DNA of 42,120 bases from an uncultured Bacillota bacterium (GCA_900317975.1 ONIZ01000009.1:1-42120), one strand, 5' to 3'. Counted from the first letter of the stretch, positions 24,966 through 34,186 are shown. The notes: generated from the sequence alone by a model not told the origin. Program-made: numbers and translations.

Positions 24966-26384
24966 TCATCTCCTTCTATGTCTTCCCATACCAGTAGGAA
25001 GAACTGTATTAACTGCAGAACCGATTGAATTAGTTCCTGCAGACATCATATTTGAAGCAAATCTTGATAATTTTTGACTCGAATTCAAAGTAGACTTTCC
25101 TGATGAATCAACCGGATGTGCTCTTCTATAAGCCGATGCCGACATCACACTACCTATTGCTTGAAGATTACCTCCAATTCCAGAAATAGTAGGAGTTCCA
25201 GCATCTCCAATATTTCCACCTATCTTAGATCCAAATGAACTAAGTGCATTACCTATTTTTTGCATTGCAGAGTTTCCAGCAGATGAAGCTACTGAAGCTC
25301 CCTTTAAAGTTGCTCCTGCTCCTAATAATCCTGCCCCTGCTGTTGCTAAACCTCCAACACTTGCAACTGCACCCATACTTTGACCGAATCCCATCATAGC
25401 CATTAATTGTTCTCTTCCACTATTTGCTGATACATTTCCTCCAATGAAGCGATTAACTACTTGAGATCCTGTTAATAAAAATGAACCACATCCAATGTAT
25501 AAAATAGTTTTGATTAATATATCTTTAAATGTATTAGTAAAGAATGTTGTATCATTTATCTGTTGCATTATTAAAGCTGTTAATGTAATGATTAACATAA
25601 TAACAGCACCTTGTAAAATTAATGAAACTAATTGTTGAAAAACAGCACTTCTTCTTTCTTTATTACCAACTGATGTTGCAAATATAATTGGACTTATCGT
25701 AAATAAGAATAAGAATTCAATTTGCCTTCTTGCTAACATCATTCCACTAAAGAATAATGAGTATAAGAAAAAACCTCCTACTAGAATAGCCATGATCCAG
25801 TTAATAGAATACTTGTAATCTTCTTCATCTGGTAAAATCCATTTATCATCTGTAACATATTTATCGTTATACATCTTCTTTTTTGTAAATTTATCATTTT
25901 TAATGTATTTAGATATATCTTCATTCTTAAAATCATCTGTTGCTTTATAACCTTCTGAATAATCAATATACATAGTCAACATAGAATCTGACAAAGATAT
26001 ATTATTTTGTTCAAATATACTTCCAGTAAATCCTGCTAATTTGATTGAAAAAGTTGATGCTTGTGCAAATAAAAAAGTACTCATAATTATAAGTATTCCA
26101 CATATAGCAACTTCTTTATATATTTTTCCTGCTGGCATTTCTTCATCTGGATTTAATACTTTCTTTATAAATCTTGTTATTGTGAATAATCCTAATAATG
26201 TAAGAGCTATCGCAATAACTCCAGTATAAAAATTAGAAAAAATACTATTCTTTGCTATACTATTTACAATATCAAAAGCATTTAGGCTCTTTAAAACATC
26301 GAATAAGCTATCAATTAAAGAGTAAATAAAATCTACTATATACCAACCTAAAGTTCTAAGTAAATCTAGTGCTTTATTTAACAT
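24966..26384 (-). CDS. VirB6/TrbL-like polytopic channel protein
   Basis: The 472-residue integral membrane protein has an amphipathic N-terminus, six or so hydrophobic segments (near 48-66, 87-108, 198-222, 222-240, 257-275 and 288-305) and a long Gly/Ala/Ser-rich tail from about 310 ending TGMGRHRRR. This is the typical build of TrbL/VirB6 proteins, which form the inner-membrane part of the channel. Extensive Gly/Ala composition in the tail is normal for the family. Confidence 0.82.
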   Translation of the reverse strand: MLNKALDLLRTLGWYIVDFIYSLIDSLFDVLKSLNAFDIVNSIAKNSIFSNFYTGVIAIALTLLGLFTITRFIKKVLNPDEEMPAGKIYKEVAICGILIIMSTFLFAQASTFSIKLAGFTGSIFEQNNISLSDSMLTMYIDYSEGYKATDDFKNEDISKYIKNDKFTKKKMYNDKYVTDDKWILPDEEDYKYSINWIMAILVGGFFLYSLFFSGMMLARRQIEFLFLFTISPIIFATSVGNKERRSAVFQQLVSLILQGAVIMLIITLTALIMQQINDTTFFTNTFKDILIKTILYIGCGSFLLTGSQVVNRFIGGNVSANSGREQLMAMMGFGQSMGAVASVGGLATAGAGLLGAGATLKGASVASSAGNSAMQKIGNALSSFGSKIGGNIGDAGTPTISGIGGNLQAIGSVMSASAYRRAHPVDSSGKSTLNSSQKLSRFASNMMSAGTNSIGSAVNTVLPTGMGRHRRR

Positions 26385-26393
26385 CTCTAACCT

Positions 26394-26672
26394 CTAGAAT
26401 AAATCAATTATTAAATTAACTAATGAAATAGCAAGTATAATACCAACTATTCCAAACATACTTTGAATGATTCTTTGCTTTACTCTTTGTTTTTGATCAA
26501 CATCAACTACTGCATATAAAATAAATCCAATAATTAATGCTACACCAGATAATGCAATTCCAACTCTAAGAGCCCAATTAGAAAAAGTCTGAATCGCCTT
26601 GATGATTGAATCAATATTATATGAACCACCTTCAAGATGTTGTATTTTTAATAAATTAAAATAATTTAACAT
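26394..26672 (-). CDS. VirB2/TrbC-like small membrane protein
   Basis: The 92-residue protein has two membrane segments (about 35-57, LRVGIALSGVALIIGFILYA, and 70-90, FGIVGIILAISLVNLIIDLF) separated by a short basic loop (DQKQRVKQR). This is the pattern of VirB2/TrbC pilin-like subunits. The start is the ATG at 26672 with GAGGAG upstream. It begins the channel operon, 9 bp before the VirB6-like gene. Confidence 0.72.
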   Translation of the reverse strand: MLNYFNLLKIQHLEGGSYNIDSIIKAIQTFSNWALRVGIALSGVALIIGFILYAVVDVDQKQRVKQRIIQSMFGIVGIILAISLVNLIIDLF

Positions 26673-26696
26673 AAACCCACTCCTCAATTAATAATT

Positions 26697-26775
26697 AAAA
26701 AGCAAAGAATAGTGTGCTAAAATAACATTAGAGTTATTTTGCTGACCGGCAAATAGCTCTTTTTCTTTGCTTTTA
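26697..26775 (-). promoter_or_regulatory. Structured RNA element or attenuator before the channel operon
   Basis: On the minus strand AAAAGCAAAGAA (26774-26763) pairs with TTCTTTGCTTTT (26709-26698) and a T-run follows. Inside, GCAAAATAAC (26742-26733) pairs with GTTATTTT-GC (26726-26716), and GAGCTATTTGCCGGTCAGC lies between the arms. The outer pairing is a good terminator shape, so channel genes are probably expressed at a lower level than ssb or under a separate control. Confidence 0.6.
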
Positions 26776-26785
26776 TTTTCATAAA

Positions 26786-27160
26786 TTACATTTCCATTTC
26801 ATCATCATTATCTTTAGAAGTTTCATTTTCATCTTCTTTTTCTTTTTTACTAGATAAGAATGTAACTTTTTCAGCAACTATTTGTTTTGTATATTGTTTG
26901 TTGCCATCAACCTCTTCTTCTCTAGTTTGGATTCTTCCTTTAACTCCAACTATATCTCCTTTTCGACAATACTCAGAAGTATTTTCAGCAACTACATCAA
27001 ATGCAGTACAATCTACAAAATCTGTATCATAGTTTCCTTCAGCATTTTTAAAACTCCTTGGAATTGCTAATGATAAAGTTGCAACTTTTCCTCCATTTTC
27101 AGTTTCATGAACTTCTATATTTCTTGTAAGTCTTCCTACTAATATAATTTGATTTAACAT
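26786..27160 (-). CDS. ssb: Single-stranded DNA-binding protein
   Basis: The 124-residue protein is a standard bacterial SSB: LNQIILVGRLTRNIEVHETE, then TLSLAIPRSFKN, then DFVDCTAFDVVAENTSEYCR, then GRIQTREEEVDG. The tail is acidic (DNDDEMEM) but lacks the usual DDDIPF end, so contact with host repair proteins may be reduced. It would protect the transferred strand. It sits between the DUF3846-like gene and the transfer channel genes. Confidence 0.93.
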   Translation of the reverse strand: MLNQIILVGRLTRNIEVHETENGGKVATLSLAIPRSFKNAEGNYDTDFVDCTAFDVVAENTSEYCRKGDIVGVKGRIQTREEEVDGNKQYTKQIVAEKVTFLSSKKEKEDENETSKDNDDEMEM

Positions 27161-27178
27161 TTTTATCTACCTCTCTTT

Positions 27179-27556
27179 CTATATTTCAAATCCATTATTT
27201 TGTAAAATTATATTTGTTATTTTTATGTTTGTATCTTCAATAGACTTATCATTGAAGATTTTTTTGTATTTTTCAATTTGTTTATCAGATAAAGAAACAT
27301 CTTCTCCATCTTCAACATTACTTGAAATAATAATAAAATTACCTGCAATAATATCATGACCAATATCACGATTATATGGTAATCCATTTATCTTCCCCTC
27401 TTCATTACAGATAAATGCAACATCTGGAAAATCATCAGAATATGCATATTCAATATAGCCTTCAACAAGTTCTTGCTTTTTTTCTAATGAATTATCAAAA
27501 GTTATTTCTTCCGGTAATTTATTGGGTTTTACCAGTAATCCCCTTAATTGATCCAA
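27179..27556 (-). CDS. DUF3846-like protein
   Basis: This 125-residue soluble protein has LVEGYIEYAYSDDFPDVAFI, then CNEEGKINGLPYNRDIGHDI, then IAGNFIIIS, as in DUF3846 proteins of plasmids and ICEs. Function unknown. It starts at a TTG eight bases after GGAGGTGA. It lies in the ssb operon. Confidence 0.75.
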   Translation of the reverse strand: MDQLRGLLVKPNKLPEEITFDNSLEKKQELVEGYIEYAYSDDFPDVAFICNEEGKINGLPYNRDIGHDIIAGNFIIISSNVEDGEDVSLSDKQIEKYKKIFNDKSIEDTNIKITNIILQNNGFEI

Positions 27557-27574
27557 TAATCATCACCTCCTTCC

Positions 27575-28168
27575 CTATAATTCATAATCATCATCATGTT
27601 TCCACCATTCATAATTTAATAAATCTTCATCTATTAAAACCTTATCCTTACTCTCAATATTATTTTCATTTAAGGCCTTGGAAAGACCTTGCATGGCCTT
27701 ATTATTTTCTTTATTATTTATTTTTTTAGTAATTGTTTCTTTATTATTTATTTCTTTATTAATTATTTGTGGCGGATTTTCCATCATCGGTTTATCCGGT
27801 ATTGGTTCATCCGACATTGGTTTATCCGGTACTGGAAAAGCAGGTGTCCGATAATTAGTCATTTTTAAAGTCATATCATAGGGATATTCATAAACATCAT
27901 ATTTTGACTTAAACCATCCTTTTTCGTCTCTATATTGGCTTATTTTGATGTATTTAGCCTCTTTTAATTCGTTAATCATACTTCTAACTGCATCTTTGCC
28001 TTCTTTACTAATAGCAACTAATCCATTAAATGAATAATCCCAATTTTCAGGAAGTGATAACAAGAACGATAGTAATCCTCTAGCAGAGTGTGATAAGTTT
28101 TGATCTCTTAAATGATGGTTAGACATAATTGTGTATCCTTCTATTTTTCTAATATTAAATTTTTCCAC
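27575..28168 (-). CDS. Winged-helix replication-initiator-like protein
   Basis: The 197-residue protein has a winged-helix N-terminus (about 15-95: HLRDQNLSHSARGLLSFLLS, then LVAISKEGKDAVRSMINELK), like replisome organizer and RepA-type proteins of Firmicutes plasmids and ICEs. A repetitive linker follows (PDKPMSDEPIPDKPM, then NKEINNKETITKKINNKEN), then an acidic tail with YEWWKHDDDYEL. It starts at a GTG with AAGGAGG upstream. It may start replication of the excised circle. Confidence 0.65.
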   Translation of the reverse strand: MEKFNIRKIEGYTIMSNHHLRDQNLSHSARGLLSFLLSLPENWDYSFNGLVAISKEGKDAVRSMINELKEAKYIKISQYRDEKGWFKSKYDVYEYPYDMTLKMTNYRTPAFPVPDKPMSDEPIPDKPMMENPPQIINKEINNKETITKKINNKENNKAMQGLSKALNENNIESKDKVLIDEDLLNYEWWKHDDDYEL

Positions 28169-28179
28169 TTTATACCTCC

Positions 28180-28809
28180 TTAATAGACAACACTATTTAC
28201 TTGTTCACCTATATAAACAATCTGTTTATCCTTTGTATTTTTCTTACAACTAATTAATGTAATAGTTGTTTTTTTTGAGTAACCATGAATAGATACTTTT
28301 CCATTTTTTTCTATCTCATAATTATCAAAAATTTTATAAGTATATTTTTTTCCTTCATAAAAAATAAAAACACTATCGCCATTAGACAAAGTGTTTAGAT
28401 TATCAAAATAAGAAATATTTGAATTTCCATTGTGTCCTGCAAGAATCAAATTTCCATTTTCTTTGTTTGGCATATCTGATTCTTTAATAATTTGAATATT
28501 ATAATCAACATTATTATATTTTGAATTAATATCATATAAACCTTTTTTTAAATTCATTTTTGGTATTTCAATTACCATACTATATTGAACTGGAGTTACT
28601 TCTACTTTAGATTCTTCTTCTGCAATAACTAGATCATTAGTATCATTATTTTCTATTGAACTATTTTCAATAAACTCATCTACTTTTCTATCTTCAACTT
28701 GTTTATTATGATAGTTGCAAAGAAAAGAGGTAGCACCGAACACCACCCCTATCAGCAATAGTAATATTCCAATAATTATTAGTTTATTTCTTTTTTCTTT
28801 TCTTTGCAT
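28180..28809 (-). CDS. Sortase
   Basis: The 209-residue sortase has an N-terminal membrane anchor (about 10-30). The catalytic His126 is in LILAGHNGNS and Cys188 in TITLISCKK. The third catalytic residue, usually an Arg in a stretch like DRYIVYA, is Lys195 in DKQIVYI, which is unusual. It overlaps the SpaA-type gene by 26 bp and would anchor that protein to the wall or to a pilus. Its class cannot be fixed from sequence alone. Confidence 0.85.
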   Translation of the reverse strand: MQRKEKRNKLIIIGILLLLIGVVFGATSFLCNYHNKQVEDRKVDEFIENSSIENNDTNDLVIAEEESKVEVTPVQYSMVIEIPKMNLKKGLYDINSKYNNVDYNIQIIKESDMPNKENGNLILAGHNGNSNISYFDNLNTLSNGDSVFIFYEGKKYTYKIFDNYEIEKNGKVSIHGYSKKTTITLISCKKNTKDKQIVYIGEQVNSVVY

Positions 28810-30283
28810 ACATTAATATTCCTAATCCTGTTAATGAAATAAATAATGATACTGTTTCAAGTACAGGGAATTCATTCTTAGATGTATCTGGTACTTCTAC
28901 AATTTGTTCATCTTTCATAGTAGCTTTTACTATTTCTCCATCTTCTTTGATTTCAAAGTACATTTTTTCTGTATTTAATTGATATCCTTTCGGAGCTTCT
29001 TTCTCTAAAATATAGTATTTACCATATTTAATGTTATTTATTATAATTTTTCCATTTTCATCTGTTCTTTCACTATATACTAATTCATCAGTATCAGCAT
29101 TATAGATTTCAATTAAAGTATTTGGTAATGGTTTAGATTCACTCATGTCTGTTTTATTAAATTCTAATCCACCTTTAATTGCATTATTTTGAAAATATAT
29201 TACTTCTTTAGAATTACTTCCATCTACAGTTAAAATATAATCATCAACTAGCTTATATCCTTTTTTTCCTTGTGTTTGATGTATTCTATATTCACCTAAT
29301 CTAAGCTCATATTCAATAACACCATTTTCATTAGAAGTTAAAGTTGTTATTAATTCATTTGTAGAATTATTATAAATTTCAAATACAGCATCTTTTTCAG
29401 GTCTATAAGTACCAGTAGATTTATCTCCATAAACTTTATAACCTTCAAAATGAGTTTTAACAATTAAGTTTAATCTTGCCATCATCATAACTGGATCTCC
29501 AGCTGACATACACAATTGATTAGCTCCTTCGTATAGCATAGGAGGATTATCATTTGATTTAACATTTAAATTAATTGTTCCTTCATAACCTCTTTTAGCT
29601 GTTACAACTAAATTATTACCATTAATAACTGCTGTATAATTATCTGTTTCTGTTCCTTCATAAAATTTTGATAAAACATTATTACTATCATTAATTGTTA
29701 AAGTTTCACCATTCTTCATTTCAAATGTTTGTCTAGCAAAACTTGGTGCAGTTGTATGATTATTAACTAATGAGTTAATTTCATTATAATATCCATCATA
29801 TCTTGTTGAAGGTGTAAGACTATAGTCTCCATCTGCAATAGCATAAACATATCCTGGATTAACATTTGCCCAAATTAATAATTGAGTTGCATAATACCAT
29901 TCTGGAGAATTATGATTTCCATACCCATATCCATAATATGCTATTAATTTAATTCGTTCTACTTGTTCTGCAGATAGACCTGACATTGAAACCATAGTGT
30001 TTGTATCAACAACTCCATTTACTGCACTTCCATTATTAAATTGGATTGGTGCTTGAATACAATATACAGGTTTATTATCTGATGCTCTTCTAAGCATTGA
30101 TTCTTGAGTAGCAACCATATGAGTATTTGCTCTATTATAGATAGCTACCCACCACTTATAATTATCATCTTGATATAACGTATCTTGTGTAGTATATGCC
30201 TTTACATTTAAAGTTGAAAAAGTACTTAACAATGTAACAGCAATCATTATTAAATTAAATAAACTATTCTTTAATTTTTCCAT
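28784..30283 (-). CDS. SpaA-type surface protein with thioester-like domain
   Basis: The 499-residue protein has a signal peptide (about residues 1-29). The TQXA thioester-like domain holds Cys75 in KPVYCIQAPI. Two SpaA-type repeats follow (about 285-370 and 375-455; KDAVFEIYNNSTNELITTLT and LIEIYNADTDELVYSERTDE). The sorting signal is VPDTS, then a hydrophobic segment and a KKRKKK tail. Such proteins act as adhesins or pilin tips and would help cell contact during transfer. The start is the ATG at 30283 with AAAGGA upstream; the ORF can be read 11 codons further up without a ribosome site. Confidence 0.85.
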   Translation of the reverse strand: MEKLKNSLFNLIMIAVTLLSTFSTLNVKAYTTQDTLYQDDNYKWWVAIYNRANTHMVATQESMLRRASDNKPVYCIQAPIQFNNGSAVNGVVDTNTMVSMSGLSAEQVERIKLIAYYGYGYGNHNSPEWYYATQLLIWANVNPGYVYAIADGDYSLTPSTRYDGYYNEINSLVNNHTTAPSFARQTFEMKNGETLTINDSNNVLSKFYEGTETDNYTAVINGNNLVVTAKRGYEGTINLNVKSNDNPPMLYEGANQLCMSAGDPVMMMARLNLIVKTHFEGYKVYGDKSTGTYRPEKDAVFEIYNNSTNELITTLTSNENGVIEYELRLGEYRIHQTQGKKGYKLVDDYILTVDGSNSKEVIYFQNNAIKGGLEFNKTDMSESKPLPNTLIEIYNADTDELVYSERTDENGKIIINNIKYGKYYILEKEAPKGYQLNTEKMYFEIKEDGEIVKATMKDEQIVEVPDTSKNEFPVLETVSLFISLTGLGILMYAKKRKKK

Positions 30284-30303
30284 AATATTTTCCTTTCTTT
30301 TAA

Positions 30304-30326
30304 CAAAAAAAAGCACATATGTGCTT
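30304..30326 (-). terminator. Terminator between the Ser/Asn-rich protein and the SpaA gene
   Basis: AAGCACATATGTGCTT is a 16-bp palindrome (30311-30326) followed by eight Ts on the minus strand. It overlaps the stop codon of the upstream gene, so the surface-protein operon is likely expressed by read-through or from its own promoter. Confidence 0.8.
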
Positions 30327-31002
30327 AATTAAATCCCATAGATTTTATTTGACTATATGTATATGTATTTCCATTCATATACATCTTAATACCACATCCT
30401 AAATATGCATGTGTATATTTTCCATTTACAGTATAATAGTTACCACCATCTATTCCAGAATCATAATATTGATTAACCAGTCTATTTATTTCATTTTGAC
30501 ATAGACCAGTACTTCCTTTAAAAGCAAGTTCTCCTTCATTTTCACTAGGAGTATTGTAATAATCATATTCACTTATTCCTAACTTCTCCCATTCAGTTAA
30601 TTCTCTAACTGGTTCTACTGGAACTGGTTCATTATTAGTTTGATTATTATTTGAACTTTCAGAAGTTAAATTGCTATTTGATTCCTTATTAGAATTATTA
30701 TTTATGACATTAGAGTTACTTGTATGATTAGACTCCATATTATTTTTACTACTTTTACTAGTAGAAACATTATTACTATAATTGTTAGTATCATCATCCT
30801 TGATACTGACTTCATCATCTTTAGTAGATTCATTATAATCATCTTCTTTCTTAGTTATTTCCTTTTTTATCTTTCCTGTTGTTTTTACTTCATTATCAAT
30901 ACTATTTGATTCAGAATTTTTACACAGAAAAATATAAAAAACAAATATAAAAACAATAAGTAAAATCATAGATGTAAGAATAAAGAAAAATTTTTTTCTC
31001 AT
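30325..31002 (-). CDS. Membrane-anchored Ser/Asn-rich protein, unknown
   Basis: The 225-residue protein has an N-terminal membrane segment (about 4-28) and a long low-complexity Ser/Asn/Asp/Lys linker (about 30-130). The C-terminal region is better conserved-looking (LTEWEKLGISEYDYYNTPSE, then CQNEINRLVNQYYDSGIDGG, then NTYTYSQIKSMGFN). The linker suggests an exposed, wall-spanning tether. It lies between parB and the SpaA gene, with AGAGGTGA before the ATG. Family not recognised. Confidence 0.55.
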   Translation of the reverse strand: MRKKFFFILTSMILLIVFIFVFYIFLCKNSESNSIDNEVKTTGKIKKEITKKEDDYNESTKDDEVSIKDDDTNNYSNNVSTSKSSKNNMESNHTSNSNVINNNSNKESNSNLTSESSNNNQTNNEPVPVEPVRELTEWEKLGISEYDYYNTPSENEGELAFKGSTGLCQNEINRLVNQYYDSGIDGGNYYTVNGKYTHAYLGCGIKMYMNGNTYTYSQIKSMGFN

Positions 31003-31057
31003 TCTATTTCACCTCTTACCACAATTATAGTAATAATTGTCATAAAATAAAAAGGTG

Positions 31058-31915
31058 CTAAATTTCTAAATCATAGTCATCACCCCTTTCAATAGCTAAC
31101 ATTTTGGAATAATTTTCAACAGCATTTAAAACATATGCTTCAATTTTGTAATCTTTAATATCTTTCGGTAATACTCTTCTGAGTTTTTCTTCATTAAAAG
31201 ATATTCTTTTTATTTGATTAGGTTTAGGTTCTAAAAATATTTCTTCTAAAGCTTCTATATTTAATTTTCCTTTTTCACCTAACTCTCTAATTCTTTTTGC
31301 CTGAACATGACTAGGAGTTAAATCCTCATAACTTATTTCATCATAAACCAACTCTTGATCTTCTTTATCTAAATAAGAAAGTTCCACAGCAGGCCTTAAT
31401 CCCATTGTTAATGCTGAACGTTTATCCTTTAATACAGTATCATCTACTAACTGTAATAATTCTGGTATTAAATTATTCAATCTTATATATCTATATACCT
31501 GAGTTTTAGTATCATTCAGTTCAGAACTTGTTCCCGATGGGAACAATGTTTTACCTTGTTCTTTTAAAACATCATATTTCATTTTATATGCCATTGCTTT
31601 TTCACTTGGTAAAATCTTGTCTCTTTGTAGATTAGAATCAACCATTAAGATAATAGCTTCTTGATTTGATAAAGATTTAACTATACATGGTATTCTTTTT
31701 ATTCCTTGTTCTTCACATATTTTTTTTCGTCTATGTCCTGATAACATTTCAAATTTTCCATTATCTAATCTTCGAACAATAGCAGGAACTAATATGCCGC
31801 TTTCTATAATACTATTTCTTAATTCTTCATAGTTAGAGTCATCAATAATCTTAAATGGATGATTAGGAAAATCTATGATATCTTTTATATTCAATTCTAT
31901 TATTTCTTCTTTCAT
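31058..31915 (-). CDS. parB: ParB/Spo0J-family protein
   Basis: The 285-residue protein has the ParB N-terminal nuclease-like fold, including MLSGHRRKKICEEQG (GHRR at 60-63) and LMVDSNLQRDKILPSEKAMA near 110, followed by a helix-turn-helix (about 150-185) and a C-terminal dimer region. It would bind a centromere-like site. There is no ParA in the window. It has AAAAGGAGC before the ATG and follows the ATPase gene after a terminator. In ICEs such proteins stabilise or regulate the element. Confidence 0.85.
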   Translation of the reverse strand: MKEEIIELNIKDIIDFPNHPFKIIDDSNYEELRNSIIESGILVPAIVRRLDNGKFEMLSGHRRKKICEEQGIKRIPCIVKSLSNQEAIILMVDSNLQRDKILPSEKAMAYKMKYDVLKEQGKTLFPSGTSSELNDTKTQVYRYIRLNNLIPELLQLVDDTVLKDKRSALTMGLRPAVELSYLDKEDQELVYDEISYEDLTPSHVQAKRIRELGEKGKLNIEALEEIFLEPKPNQIKRISFNEEKLRRVLPKDIKDYKIEAYVLNAVENYSKMLAIERGDDYDLEI

Positions 31916-31931
31916 ATAAAGCTCCTTTTAA

Positions 31932-31958
31932 ACACAAAAAAACGGATAAAAATCCGTT
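31932..31958 (-). terminator. Terminator after the Rad50-like ATPase gene
   Basis: AACGGATTTTTATCCGTT (31958-31941) is followed by a T-rich run of seven on the minus strand, between the ATPase gene and parB. A very similar terminator lies at 40398-40418. Confidence 0.8.
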
Positions 31959-31971
31959 AAATGTAGAATTA

Positions 31972-33915
31972 TTATATATTTTCATATATATTTTCAGAAT
32001 ATACATCAAATTTATATGGATCCAAAGATACAAAATATCTATCATTTAGATGAATAATATCATCAAATTCTTTTTCAATAAATGATTTTTTTCTTTTTGC
32101 TCCTCTCTCCAAGCGATATTGTTCTCTTTTATATGCAATCTTTTCAAATGTAGTTAATTGTTCATAATCAAAGTCATAATAAATATCATCTGGAACTTCA
32201 GGTAACAATATTTTATAGCGTTTATCTATTAACTTCAAAACATCTTTTTCACTAATATTTTGTTCGCTTAATTGAGCAAGAATGTCAATTTTTTTAGTAT
32301 TATGAAGAATAGCAGAAAGATATGAATATATTAATTTATCATTTTTTTTGTTACTTTTATTTAATTCGGCTAAAATACGTAAATTAATAATTTTTCTATA
32401 ATATGATAAATTTTTCATACCATGTATAAAAGCAGTAATTTGATTTTGAAGACTATCAAAATCACTTTCTACTATATCTTTTGTACTACATTCACCTTTA
32501 TTATTTTCTAAACAAAGAATTTTTCCAGTCTTGTCCAGATATTTTTTTGTTGATAAACCTAACATAGCATATTTTATAAAAACTTGGTCATGAGATAATA
32601 TGATGTAAGTCTGATTCGAGTGGAATTCATATATAAGTTCATAAATAACTTTTCTTCTATTTTCATCATATGAAGAAGCAGGATCATCAATTATTATCAT
32701 TTTCTTTTTTGAACTTACCAAAAACAACAGTAATGAAATGATATTTTTTTCACCATATGACAGATTATCCGTCCTATCTTCATGGTTCTTTTCTTTTTTA
32801 CTGACTAATAGTATAGTTGCTGTTTTTGTTGATGTATTATACTTATCAATTTCAAACTCATACGGAATAGAAAATTTAGATAAATAATCATTTAATTTCT
32901 TTAAATTCTTTCCAATAAGTTTCGATGTTTTTTGCTTTATATTACCCAATTTTTTCTTCAACTCAATAAGATTACTATTAAAATCATCAATTATCTGTTT
33001 TGCATCTGGAAAAAGTTCACTCAATGATTTTGAAAATGATACTTTATGTATAGCACCAATATCTAATGTATCTAAATTGTATGAGTCAACCATCATATAT
33101 AATTCTTCTATAATATTCTTATTATTTATAGCATCATACAAATCTTTTTCTAATTTTGATATTTCCCTCTTATATGAAAAATTTGGAACATCCACACCAA
33201 TTTTGTTTAATATATCCTGTGAGTCAGAAATAATACTATATTGTTCGGGCTTAATATTTATTATATCTGATATTTTATCAACTCTATATTCGCTCATCTT
33301 TCTAATGCAAAATGGGCATTTCCCATTTTCAAATTCCTCAAAATGTGTTCCAGTTTCTATCCATTGAACATAACTCAATCCATGATTATGAATAAAGTTT
33401 GTATAATGATTATATTTTGGATTTTCCGATTCACTTTTTATTTTTTCTATAGATGAACTTGTAGAAAATTTCCCAGATGAAGGAAGCTTTCTTTTGTTTA
33501 TGATTTTAATCATTTGTTCTACATTTTGAACATAATTAAATAGTTCTTGTCTTTTAGAATTTATGCTTGATAGTAGTACTGCTATATCAGTTCTTATTGT
33601 TTCTAAACTATTATCATTTTCAAACAATATTGAATATACTTCTTCATTATTCTGCTTATCTAGTATTAATTTTTGATGGGTATATTCATTAAATATTAGA
33701 TAATCATCACTTTTTAAAGAAGGTGATAGAATTAATTCCATATCTTGTTCTTTTTTTCCATAAGAAATATTCTTTTCAGATTTATCACCTACAACTGCAC
33801 TAACTATTGATGATTTTCCAGAACCGCTTATACCAAAAATATAGTTGACTTTTTCTTCTTCAATTTCTAAATCTAAATTATTAATATTCTTATAATTTTT
33901 TACTTTTAGATTCAT
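31972..33915 (-). CDS. Rad50/SMC-like ABC ATPase (possible defence protein)
   Basis: The 647-residue protein has the head of an ABC/SMC-type ATPase: Walker A GISGSGKSS at 28-36, a coiled middle, the signature LSYGEKN at 385-391, Walker B MIIIDDPASSYDENRRK at 406-422, and an ILSHDQVF switch at 439-446. A CPFC pair at 200-203 could form a zinc-hook-like clasp. The C-terminal 200 residues are unassigned, with HLNDRYFVSLDPYKFDVYSE near the end. Related AAA_13-type proteins (PrrC and relatives) act in anti-phage defence or as tRNA nucleases. I see no clear nuclease motif, so the role is open. It has its own -10 box and a copy of the repeated leader upstream. Confidence 0.7.
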   Translation of the reverse strand: MNLKVKNYKNINNLDLEIEEEKVNYIFGISGSGKSSIVSAVVGDKSEKNISYGKKEQDMELILSPSLKSDDYLIFNEYTHQKLILDKQNNEEVYSILFENDNSLETIRTDIAVLLSSINSKRQELFNYVQNVEQMIKIINKRKLPSSGKFSTSSSIEKIKSESENPKYNHYTNFIHNHGLSYVQWIETGTHFEEFENGKCPFCIRKMSEYRVDKISDIINIKPEQYSIISDSQDILNKIGVDVPNFSYKREISKLEKDLYDAINNKNIIEELYMMVDSYNLDTLDIGAIHKVSFSKSLSELFPDAKQIIDDFNSNLIELKKKLGNIKQKTSKLIGKNLKKLNDYLSKFSIPYEFEIDKYNTSTKTATILLVSKKEKNHEDRTDNLSYGEKNIISLLLFLVSSKKKMIIIDDPASSYDENRRKVIYELIYEFHSNQTYIILSHDQVFIKYAMLGLSTKKYLDKTGKILCLENNKGECSTKDIVESDFDSLQNQITAFIHGMKNLSYYRKIINLRILAELNKSNKKNDKLIYSYLSAILHNTKKIDILAQLSEQNISEKDVLKLIDKRYKILLPEVPDDIYYDFDYEQLTTFEKIAYKREQYRLERGAKRKKSFIEKEFDDIIHLNDRYFVSLDPYKFDVYSENIYENI

Positions 33916-33934
33916 AATACCTCCATTTTTTTTG

Positions 33935-33965
33935 TTTTCTATTATACCATAAAAAAAGCAGGTCT
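33935..33965 (-). promoter_or_regulatory. Promoter -10 for the ATPase gene with upstream hairpin
   Basis: TATAAT (33946-33941) lies 26 bp before the ATPase start. A T-run and a small GG-GTTCAGA-CC hairpin precede it, making the terminator-then-promoter layout seen repeatedly to the right. The -35 box is weak. Confidence 0.45.
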
Positions 33966-34141
33966 GAACCCACTATTATGATTTTTATAAGTTTGACCGT
34001 CATGACCACCCTTTAATTACTATTCTACTTTTTATACATTTTAGTGTTTTTTTTGCTGTTTTTTGTTTTTTTTATTAAAAAAATGTAATTACTCTAATGC
34101 CTTTCTTTCTTTATTTTATAAGGTTTTTAAGAATTATTGAA

Positions 34142-34186
34142 CTAAATTTTTATCAAACAGTTTATATTAGTTTTATTTTCATTCAT
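34142..34186 (-). CDS. Leader peptide 1, upstream of the ATPase gene
   Basis: A 14-residue ORF (MNENKTNINCLIKI) with a strong Shine-Dalgarno (GGAGTTGATCCAA). Its start overlaps the stop of the LOG gene (AATGAATGA). It ends in TAG; the same frame continues with KPYKIKKE after the stops, echoing the longer leaders further right. It is one of seven related leaders and is followed by AT-rich leader RNA before the ATPase. Confidence 0.55.
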   Translation of the reverse strand: MNENKTNINCLIKI

